Positions 8,409 to 15,768 of a stretch of DNA of 64,000 nucleotides are shown one piece after another. The position numbers were made by a program, and so were the translations under genes. How positions within the stretch are numbered: the stretch's first letter is position 1; each line of letters begins with the position of its first letter. A model generated the notes under the pieces. That model made no database searches and was not told the DNA's origin. It saw only the letters and a program-made list of their open reading frames with translations. Origin of the DNA: Pseudokineococcus lusitanus (GTDB lineage: Bacteria > Actinomycetota > Actinomycetes > Actinomycetales > Quadrisphaeraceae); assembly GCF_003751265.1 (NCBI RefSeq), contig NZ_RJKN01000001.1:434001-498000 (forward strand). The letters run 5' to 3'.

Positions 8409-8547
8409 GAACGGGCGCCTGTTCGTCGTCGGAGGCGCCCGCGGAGCGCGAACGGGCGCCTGCTCGTCGTCGGGACCACCCGGAGGTCGCGGACGGGCGC
8501 CTGCTCGTCGTCGCACGCCCCCGCAGAGCGCGAGCAGGCGCCTGGTC
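8409..8547. repeat. 41-bp tandem array I: four GGCGCC-centred palindromes
   Basis: Four 16-bp inverted repeats with cores at 8409-8424, 8450-8465, 8491-8506 and 8532-8547, each exactly 41 bp from the last. Core consensus is GAACRGGCGCCTGYTC; the first copy is GAACGGGCGCCTGTTC. Copies 1-3 are followed by GTCGTCG and then a variable part of the 25-bp spacer. The last copy ends in GGTC and lacks the GTCGTC tail. The array fills most of the gap between dgt (stop 8564) and dnaG (start 8343). The same unit recurs at 45702-45840. No coding sense is evident. Confidence 0.85.
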
Positions 8548-8563
8548 GCGCGGTCGGACCGGA

Positions 8564-9946
8564 TCAGGCCCCGGTGCCCCGCACGAGCCGCGCGTGCCAG
8601 GCCACCGCCGTCGTGTCCGTCAGCGCGGCGACCTGGTCGACGACGACGCGCAGGCGGGCGGCGTCGTCCGCGGCCTCGGCGAGGTCGGCCGCGTACGCGG
8701 GCTCGAGGGCGGCGGGGTCCCCGGTGCTCAGGGCGTCCACGAGGCCGGCCACCACCTCGCGCTGGCGGGCGTACTCCGGCTGCCGGTCCCCCGCCTCCAT
8801 GACGAAGAGGGCGGCGAGCGCCTTGAGCGCGGCGATCTCCGCGAGGGTCCCGGCGGGCACGACGACGTCGGCCGCGTACCGCACGAGCGGACGGCGCCCG
8901 TGCGCCTCCTGCGTCGCGCGGCGGGCGGCGTCGACGAAGCGGCCGACGAGCTGGCTCGTCATGTCCTTGAGGGCCGCGAGCGACGCGCGGCTGCGGGTGC
9001 CGGGCTCGACCCGCCCCACCCAGGCGGGCGTCGCGGCGAGCCGCAGCAGCGCCTCGTCGACCGCCTCGGGCGCGAGGCCGTGCCAGCGCGCAGAGATCTC
9101 GCCGACCCGCCGCCGCTGCCCCGGGTCGGCGACGACGCCGAGGTCCAGCCGGCCGGAGACGACAGCGTCCTCGACGTCGTGGACGCTGTAGGCGATGTCG
9201 TCGGCGAGGTCCATGACCTGCGCCTCGAGGCAGCGCCGGTGGTGGGGGGCGCCGCGACGCAGCCAGGCGAAGACCTCCTCGTCGCCCGCCGGCCCGGCGT
9301 AGACGCCGAACTTCCGCGTGGAACGCCCCGTCCCGGCGTCCGGGTCGTCGGCGCCGCCCGTCCCGGGGATGGCGGGGCCCTCCCCCGCGCGCCAGGGGTA
9401 CTTCGTCGCGGCGTCGAGGCTCGCGCGCGTGAGGTTGAGGCCGGCGCTGCGCCCGGTCGCCGGGTCGACCACCTTCGGCTCGAGCCGCGTGAGCAGCCGC
9501 AGCGTCTGCGCGTTGCCCTCGAAGCCGCCGATCGCCGCGGCGGCGTCGGCGAGCGCGCGCTCGCCGTTGTGGCCGAAGGGCGGGTGCCCGAGGTCGTGCG
9601 ACAGGCAGGCGGCGTCGACGACGTCCGGGTCGCAGCCGAGCGACGTCGCCAGCTCCCGGCCCACCTGTGCCACCTCGAGGCTGTGGGTGAGCCGGGTGCG
9701 CGCGAAGTCGTCCGTCCCGGGGCCGACGACCTGCGTCTTGCCGCCGAGGCGCCGCAGCGCCGAGGAGTGCAGGACGCGGGCGCGGTCGCGCGCGAAGTCG
9801 CCCCTGGCCGCGCTCTTCGGCGCCTCGGGCAGCCAGCGCTCGCGGTCCGGCGCCTCGTAGCCGGGCACGCGGGCGTCGTCGCGCCGCACCGGGCCCGCCG
9901 AGCCCTGGTGCGGCGGTGTGGGGCGGCCGAGGCCGGTGGTGCTCAC
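8564..9946 (-). CDS. dgt: dGTP triphosphohydrolase-like HD protein
   Basis: Predicted 460 residues. An HD-superfamily phosphohydrolase that cleaves dNTPs to nucleoside and triphosphate. The metal-binding pattern is visible as H in RTRLTHSLEV and the HD pair in ACLSHDLGHPPFGHNGE, followed by helix-rich repeats; AYSVHDVEDA later in the protein is a further family landmark. Length fits the actinobacterial family. The GTG at 9944-9946 overlaps the TGA of dus (GTGA), so the two are translationally coupled. The stop lies 17 bases after the last unit of array I. Confidence 0.93.
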   Translation of the reverse strand: MSTTGLGRPTPPHQGSAGPVRRDDARVPGYEAPDRERWLPEAPKSAARGDFARDRARVLHSSALRRLGGKTQVVGPGTDDFARTRLTHSLEVAQVGRELATSLGCDPDVVDAACLSHDLGHPPFGHNGERALADAAAAIGGFEGNAQTLRLLTRLEPKVVDPATGRSAGLNLTRASLDAATKYPWRAGEGPAIPGTGGADDPDAGTGRSTRKFGVYAGPAGDEEVFAWLRRGAPHHRRCLEAQVMDLADDIAYSVHDVEDAVVSGRLDLGVVADPGQRRRVGEISARWHGLAPEAVDEALLRLAATPAWVGRVEPGTRSRASLAALKDMTSQLVGRFVDAARRATQEAHGRRPLVRYAADVVVPAGTLAEIAALKALAALFVMEAGDRQPEYARQREVVAGLVDALSTGDPAALEPAYAADLAEAADDAARLRVVVDQVAALTDTTAVAWHARLVRGTGA

Positions 9947-11196
9947 CCGCCGGAGACGGACGCCTCGGCGTCCGCGACCGCCTGCGCCGCAGCGCCGGTC
10001 AGCTCGCGCGTCGCGAGCCAGCCCTCGGGCAGCGCCACCCGCTTCGTGGCGGCGGTGCGGCCGCGGGGGCCCTCGGCGTCGTCGCCCGGCCACGGGACGT
10101 CCGCGTCGAGGAGGGACAGCGCCTCGGCCAGCTCGTCGAGCGACGTGACGAGCGCGAGGCGGCGGCGCAGGTCCGAGCCGACCGGGAACCCCTTGAGGTA
10201 CCAGGCGACGTGCTTGCGGATCTCCCGGCAGGCCCGGTCCACGTCGGGCACCCCCTCGACCGCGTTCTGGTCCGCGAGGAGCACGGCGTGGCGGTGCATC
10301 ATCGCCGCGACCTCGCCGAGGGTCGGGCGCACGCGGCGCGGGTCGCCGGCGAAGGCGGCGGCGAGGTCGGCGAAGAGCCAGGGCCGCCCGAGGCAGCCGC
10401 GGCCGACGACGACGCCGTCGCACCCGGTCTCGGCGACCATCCGGACGGCGTCCTCGCCCGACCAGATGTCCCCGTTGCCGAGGACGGGCACCTCGGTGAC
10501 GGCCTCCTTGAGCCGCGCGATCCGGCTCCAGTCCGCGTCGCCGGAGTAGTACTGCTCCGCGGTGCGGGCGTGCAGCGCGACGGCGGAGGCGCCCTCGCCC
10601 TGCGCCGCTCGGCCCGCCTCGAGGTAGGTGTGGTGCTCGGCGTCGATGCCGACGCGCATCTTCACCGTGACGGGGATGCCCGCCGGCTCGGCCGCCCGGA
10701 CGGCCTCGCGGACGACGGACGCGAAGAGCGAGCTCTTCCACGGCAGCGCCGCGCCGCCGCCCTTGCGGGTGACCTTGGCCACGGGGCAGCCGAAGTTGAG
10801 GTCGACGTGGTCCGCGAGCCCGTCCTCGACGAGCACGCGCACGGCCGCCCCGACGGTGCGGGGCGCGACGCCGTAGAGCTGGGTGCTGCGCAGCCGGACG
10901 TCGGCGCCGTGCGTGACGAGACGCATCGACTCGGGCGTGCGCTCGACGAGCGCGCGCGAGGTGACCATCTCCGAGACGAAGACGCCCTCGCCGCCGACCG
11001 ACTCCATCTGCTCGCGGCACAGGCGCCGGTACGCCTCGCCGGTGATGCCGGCCATCGGCGCGAGGACGACGGGCGTGCGGACGGCGTGGGGGCCGATCCG
11101 CAGCGGCGGGGGCGCCGGGGAGGTCGCCGGGGCGCCCGCGTCGGGGCCGTCGGCGGCGCCCCGGGGCCGGGCCAGGGTGTCGGGGGCTGCGCTCAC
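9943..11196 (-). CDS. dusB: tRNA-dihydrouridine synthase, DusB type
   Basis: Predicted 417 residues. Reduces uridine in the tRNA D-loop with FMN and NADPH. The TIM-barrel core shows LAPMAGITGEAYRRL at the FMN-binding start, the catalytic cysteine in DLNFGCPVAKVTRKGGG, and GNGDIWS and GVVVGRGCLGRPW phosphate loops near the C-terminal half. I chose GTG at 11194-11196, followed by AGC GCA; an ATG at 11214 would add six residues. The region 11191-11212 is identical to the start region of hemW. The gene overlaps dgt by four bases and is divergent from the P450 gene. The symbol dusB rests on family resemblance only. Confidence 0.93.
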   Translation of the reverse strand: MSAAPDTLARPRGAADGPDAGAPATSPAPPPLRIGPHAVRTPVVLAPMAGITGEAYRRLCREQMESVGGEGVFVSEMVTSRALVERTPESMRLVTHGADVRLRSTQLYGVAPRTVGAAVRVLVEDGLADHVDLNFGCPVAKVTRKGGGAALPWKSSLFASVVREAVRAAEPAGIPVTVKMRVGIDAEHHTYLEAGRAAQGEGASAVALHARTAEQYYSGDADWSRIARLKEAVTEVPVLGNGDIWSGEDAVRMVAETGCDGVVVGRGCLGRPWLFADLAAAFAGDPRRVRPTLGEVAAMMHRHAVLLADQNAVEGVPDVDRACREIRKHVAWYLKGFPVGSDLRRRLALVTSLDELAEALSLLDADVPWPGDDAEGPRGRTAATKRVALPEGWLATRELTGAAAQAVADAEASVSGG

Positions 11197-11286
11197 GCCC
11201 CCATGGTCCCCCATCCCCGCGCCGGCACCGCCGTCCCTCCACCGCCCGGCGGGCGGGGGGTGCCGCCGGGCGTCAGGGTGGAGGAG

Positions 11287-12747
11287 GTGAGCACCCCGCC
11301 GACCGCCCCGCTGCCGCCCGCCGACGACGCCCGCCCGCGCGGCCCCCTCCCCCGGCGGGCCCTGCGCGGCCTCCGCCGGCTCGTGGCGGCGCTGTCCCGG
11401 CCCCCCGCCGACGACGTGCCCACCGCCTCCGCCGCCGACGCCGCCCGGCTGCTCGTCGGGGTCCTGGCGCCCGTCGCGGCCCGCGGCGCGATCGTCCGGC
11501 GGCCGCGCGTCGTCGCCCTCGTCGCCCGGCTCGACCTCGACACCCGGGCGGTGGCGACCGTGCGCCGGCTGCGCGACACCTACGGGCCGGACCCGGTGCA
11601 CGTCCGCGTGCTCGGCCGCTCCGTCGTCGTGCCGGTCGAGCCCGAGGACGTCCGACGCGTGCTCGACGGTGCGCCCGAGCCGTTCTCGCCCGCCTCCCGG
11701 GAGAAGCGCGGCGCGCTCTCGCACTTCCAGCCCCGGGGCCTGCTCATCTCCTCCCCCGCCGACCGCCGCGTGCGGCGGCCCTTCAACGAGTCGGTGCTCG
11801 ACGCCGGGCAGCCGCTGCACCACCTCGCCGGCCCCTTCTCGGCCGCCGTCGCGGAGGAGGCGCGGGCGCTCTCGGCCGAGGCCCGCGCGGACGGCGCCCT
11901 CACCTGGCCGCACCTGTCGCGGGCGTGGTGGCGGGCCGTCCGGCGCGTCACCCTCGGCGACGCCGCCCGCGACGACGAGCAGGTGACCGACGACCTGCAG
12001 GCCCTGCGGCGCCGCGCCAACTGGTCCGGCCTCGTCCCCGTCGACCACCGCACGCGGGAGCGCTTCCTCGGCCGCGTCCGCGACTACGTCGACGCCGCCG
12101 AGCCCGGCAGCCTGGCCGCGCTCGTGGCCACCACCCCCGCCCGCCCGGGGCTCGCGCCGCACGAGCAGGTGCCCCAGTGGCTCTTCGCCTTCGACGCCGC
12201 CGCCTGGGCGTCGGCCCGGGCGCTGGAGCTGCTCGCCGCCCACCCCGAGCTCGCGCGGCGGGTGCGGGAGGAGGCGCCCGTGCCCTCGACGTCGCCGGAC
12301 GCGGAGGTCCACCGCCGCCCCGTCGTGCGCTCGCTGCTGCTGGAGTCGCTGCGGCTCTGGCCGACGACGCCCGCGGTGCTCCGTGACACGACCGCCCCGA
12401 CGGCGTGGCGGACCGGCAGCCTCCCGGCGGGCGCCTCCGTCGTCGTCCTGGCGCCGTTCTTCCACCGCGACGCGAGCCGCCTGCCGCAGGCCCACCGCCT
12501 CGCCCCCGAGCTCTGGCTCGACGACGACGGGCAGGAGCAGCCCGGGGCCGCCGTGGACTGGCCGCTCGTCCCCTTCAGCGCCGGCCCGGGCATGTGCCCC
12601 GGCCGCGGCGTCGTGCTCCTCACGACGAGCACGCTCCTGGCCACGCTCGCCGCCGACGGCTGGCGACCGCGCACGCCCCGCCTGAGGGCGGACGCGCCGC
12701 TGCCGGGCACGCTCGACCCCTTCGCGCTCGACCTCCTGCCCGCCTGA
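11287..12747 (+). CDS. Cytochrome P450
   Basis: Predicted 486 residues. The haem-binding signature is FSAGPGMCPG with the axial thiolate at C437, and the ExxR pair of helix K is E353/R356 in ESLRLW. The I-helix reads WLFAFDAAAWASARAL, where the usual acidic-alcohol pair (for example DT) is replaced by DA; this is seen in some actinobacterial P450 families and may mean altered oxygen activation. There is no adjacent ferredoxin or reductase, so it must use partners encoded elsewhere. GTG 11287 follows AGGGTGG and GAGGAG. Substrate unknown; fatty acid, terpene or xenobiotic oxidation are open alternatives. Confidence 0.9.
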   Translation: MSTPPTAPLPPADDARPRGPLPRRALRGLRRLVAALSRPPADDVPTASAADAARLLVGVLAPVAARGAIVRRPRVVALVARLDLDTRAVATVRRLRDTYGPDPVHVRVLGRSVVVPVEPEDVRRVLDGAPEPFSPASREKRGALSHFQPRGLLISSPADRRVRRPFNESVLDAGQPLHHLAGPFSAAVAEEARALSAEARADGALTWPHLSRAWWRAVRRVTLGDAARDDEQVTDDLQALRRRANWSGLVPVDHRTRERFLGRVRDYVDAAEPGSLAALVATTPARPGLAPHEQVPQWLFAFDAAAWASARALELLAAHPELARRVREEAPVPSTSPDAEVHRRPVVRSLLLESLRLWPTTPAVLRDTTAPTAWRTGSLPAGASVVVLAPFFHRDASRLPQAHRLAPELWLDDDGQEQPGAAVDWPLVPFSAGPGMCPGRGVVLLTTSTLLATLAADGWRPRTPRLRADAPLPGTLDPFALDLLPA

Positions 12748-12869
12748 GCGACGGCGGCACGACGGGCAGGTGCCCAGAAGTCGTCGCACTCCCCCGCAGA
12801 GCGGTCGGCTGTGCCACGGTCACCCCACACCGGACATCCCGGTGGCCCCCGTGGACCGCAGGAGACCTC

Positions 12870-15527
12870 GTGCCCCTTTCTCGACCTCGGCGCGCCGCCG
12901 CGCGCGCCGGCCTCGGCGGGCTGGCCGCCGCCGTCGTGCTCGCCGCCTCGCCCGGCGCCGTCGCCGCCCCGTCGGCCGCCCCCACCGCCCGTGCCGCGGA
13001 CGCCGCCACGCCCGCCGCGGTGGCGAGCGCCCTCGGCGACGCCGTCACCACCCAGCGCGCCACGGCCGCCGCGGCCGAGGCGCCGGCGAGCTACCCGGTG
13101 CAGCCGCAGCTGCGGGTCTACCCGGCCGACCCGGCCGACGCGTCGATCGCCCGTGGGGCCCTGCCGTACGCCGAGATCGCCCCGCGCCTGCAGGCGCTCA
13201 TGGCGAGCAGCGACCTCGTCTCGACCGAGGTCGTCGGCACGTCCACCAAGGGCCGCGAGATCCTCCTCGTCACCCTCACGACGCCGGAGACCGCCGAGCA
13301 GACCGCGCAGCAGGCGGCCTGGCGGGACCTCGTCAAGGCCGACCCCGAGGCCGCGGCCGCGGACGCCGACCTCGCCGCCGGCTACAAGACGCCGGTCTGG
13401 TTCAACAACAACATCCACGGCAACGAGTGGGAGGGCACCGACGCCAGCCTCCTGTGGATCGAGGAGCTCGTGGGCCGGGCCGAGTCCGGCGACGCCGCCG
13501 CGCTCGAGCAGCTCTCGACGAGCCGCCTGTACTTCACGGTGACGAACAACCCCGACGGCCGCGTGGCCGGGGCCCGCCGCACCGCGGTGGACCTCGACCC
13601 GAACCGCGACTTCATCACCAACGAGACGCCCGAGACCGTCGCGATCCGCGACCTCGCCGGCCGCCTCCAGCCGGTCTTCTTCAGCGACATCCACGGCTAC
13701 ACGTCGGTGCTGCAGGTCGAGCCCTGCGGCCCGCCGCACGGCGAGAACTACGACTACGACCTCTTCCTGCCGCACGCGTACGCCTCGGCCCTGCGGATCG
13801 AGGAGGACGTGGCCGCCGCCGACATCGAGGGCAACACGTACCTCACGGACGCCGGCGCGGTCACGACGGAGAACACCGGCAAGATCCGCATCCCCTACCG
13901 CGACATCCGCGCGGGCTGGGACGACTGGCCCCCCATCTTCACGGCGCAGTACCTCGCCTTCCAGGGCTCGGTGACGTCGACGGTCGAGCTCCCCCTCGGC
14001 CGGGTGGCGACCGACACGCCGGAGGGCCTCGCCGAGAGCGCCCGCCGCACGAAGGTCAACACCGAGGTGGCCGAGCAGGTCATCACCTCGACGACGGACT
14101 ACGCGCTGGAGAACGCCGACGAGCTCCTCGCCAACCAGGTCGAGGTCTTCCGCCGCGGGTCCGCCGGCGAGCCGCTGCGCACGCTCGGCGCCGACCCGGA
14201 CCCGACGACGGTCCCCGGCCCCGACCAGTGGGCCGACGTGTGGGACGAGACCGACGTCTACCGCGCCGAGTTCCCCGCCGCGTACGTCATCCCGGCCGGC
14301 GGCGACCAGTCGTCCTCGAGCGCCGCCCGTCTCGTCGACCACCTCGTCGACCACGGCGTCGAGGTCGGCCGCATCGCGCAGCCCCGCGAGATCGACGGCA
14401 CGACCTACGCCCGCGGCTCCTACGTCGTCGACATGCGCCAGCCCCTGCGCGGCCTCGCCAACGCCCTCCTCGCCGAGGGCAGCGACATCAGCGACCGGGT
14501 GCCGGAGATGTACGACGTCTCGGCGTGGAGCCTCTCCGACCTGTGGGGCGCCGACGTCGAGGTCGTGCAGTCCCTCCCGCGCGGCCTCCGGCCCCGTCCC
14601 GTCGAGGCCGCGACCTCGCCGGCCGCCGCGCCGGCCCGCACGGCGCTGCGGCTCGAGCTCACCGGGACCGCCGAGGTCCGGGCGCTCACCACCCTCCTCG
14701 ACGACGGCGTCCCCGTCGCCCTCCTGCCCGACGGCTCGGCGGTCGTCCCCCGCGGGCAGCGCGCCGCGGCCCTCGCCGTCGCCCGGGCCGAGGGCGTCGC
14801 CTTCACGGCGACCCCCGACGTCACCGTCGGCCGGGACGGCGTCGTCGCCGCGACGGCCCTGACCGTGGCCTACACGACGGCGTCGACGACGGACGACGTG
14901 GGCGAGGACTACCTCTCCCTCGTCGAGCTGGGCGTCGACGACCCGGTCCGCGTGACGGCGGCCTCGCTGGCCGACGGCAGCACCGACCTCGACGACGTCG
15001 ACCTGCTCTGGGTCGGCGCCGGCCTCACCAGCCGGGGCGCCCCCCTGACCGGCGCGGCCCTCGCCGAGCTCCAGGCGTACGCCGACCGGGGCGGCTCGAT
15101 GATCGGCCGCGGGACGGCCGCCACGGCGATCGCCACGCAGCTCGGCTACCTCGACGTCACCGCCGTCCAGGGCAACTCCGCCGGCAACGGCGTCGTCGAC
15201 GTGGTGACGCCGGAGGGCTCGCGCCTCGGCGCGGCCACCGACGACCGCGCCTTCGTCTACGGGGCGGTCCACTTCACCGACCTCGGCGACGGGGCGGTGG
15301 TCGAGCAGACCTACGGCGCCGAGCCGCTCGTGGCCGGCCACTGGCGGGCGCTCGAGGACGGCACCGGTGGCCCCGACGCCGCCGCCGGGCAGCCCTCGGT
15401 CGTCTCCGGCGAGAACGCGGCGGGCGGCACCGCCGTCCTCTTCGGCACCTACCCGACCTTCCGGGTGCACCCGCTGGGGATGCTCGACGACGTCGCCCGC
15501 ACGGCCGTGGACGTCGCCCTCCGCTGA
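12870..15527 (+). CDS. Secreted zinc carboxypeptidase, peptidase M14 family (first copy)
   Basis: Predicted 885 residues. A signal peptide with an Arg-rich start, a hydrophobic core and a signal-peptidase site near AVAAP (about residue 32) leads to export. The M14 catalytic zinc site is HGNE with H183 and E186, plus H275 in DIHGYTS, with the general base E373 in TVELPLG. The C-terminal half (about residues 480-885) is a helical/beta domain with DLLWVGAGL and a GGSMIGRGTA loop, resembling a Rossmann-like glutamine amidotransferase fold. GTG 12870 follows GCAGGAGACC. The next gene is a paralogue with the same layout, and a 15-bp stem terminator follows the stop. Confidence 0.9.
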   Translation: MPLSRPRRAAARAGLGGLAAAVVLAASPGAVAAPSAAPTARAADAATPAAVASALGDAVTTQRATAAAAEAPASYPVQPQLRVYPADPADASIARGALPYAEIAPRLQALMASSDLVSTEVVGTSTKGREILLVTLTTPETAEQTAQQAAWRDLVKADPEAAAADADLAAGYKTPVWFNNNIHGNEWEGTDASLLWIEELVGRAESGDAAALEQLSTSRLYFTVTNNPDGRVAGARRTAVDLDPNRDFITNETPETVAIRDLAGRLQPVFFSDIHGYTSVLQVEPCGPPHGENYDYDLFLPHAYASALRIEEDVAAADIEGNTYLTDAGAVTTENTGKIRIPYRDIRAGWDDWPPIFTAQYLAFQGSVTSTVELPLGRVATDTPEGLAESARRTKVNTEVAEQVITSTTDYALENADELLANQVEVFRRGSAGEPLRTLGADPDPTTVPGPDQWADVWDETDVYRAEFPAAYVIPAGGDQSSSSAARLVDHLVDHGVEVGRIAQPREIDGTTYARGSYVVDMRQPLRGLANALLAEGSDISDRVPEMYDVSAWSLSDLWGADVEVVQSLPRGLRPRPVEAATSPAAAPARTALRLELTGTAEVRALTTLLDDGVPVALLPDGSAVVPRGQRAAALAVARAEGVAFTATPDVTVGRDGVVAATALTVAYTTASTTDDVGEDYLSLVELGVDDPVRVTAASLADGSTDLDDVDLLWVGAGLTSRGAPLTGAALAELQAYADRGGSMIGRGTAATAIATQLGYLDVTAVQGNSAGNGVVDVVTPEGSRLGAATDDRAFVYGAVHFTDLGDGAVVEQTYGAEPLVAGHWRALEDGTGGPDAAAGQPSVVSGENAAGGTAVLFGTYPTFRVHPLGMLDDVARTAVDVALR

Positions 15528-15550
15528 CGCCACGCGCCGCCCGCACGACG

Positions 15551-15585
15551 ACGGCCCCGCCACCCTCCCCGGGTGGCGGGGCCGT
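15551..15585 (+). terminator. Strong hairpin after the first M14 gene
   Basis: A 15-bp perfect stem: ACGGCCCCGCCACCC (15551-15565) pairs with GGGTGGCGGGGCCGT (15571-15585) around TCCCC, 24 bases after the stop. This separates the two peptidase genes transcriptionally. Confidence 0.85.
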
Positions 15586-15768
15586 CCGCGTGCCGAGACG
15601 CCGTCGTCCGTCCTTGATCCGATCGACTGGGTCGGGAATGGTGGCGCAGGTGGGGACGAACCTGACGAAGCGCACGCACCTGGACCTCGGGCGCCGGACG
15701 AGCGCGGCCTGTCGACCTGCGGAGACACCCCCGCCCCCGACCACCCGACCCGCCCCGCAGGAGACCAG

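Noticed and set aside
8409-8547. CRISPR array at the 41-bp repeats
   Set aside because: The repeat core is only 16 bp, palindromic and not strictly identical, spacers are about 25 bp and partly conserved, and no cas genes are near.
8344-8563. A small protein gene in the dnaG-dgt gap
   Set aside because: Frames there cross the repeat units and have no protein-like codon pattern.
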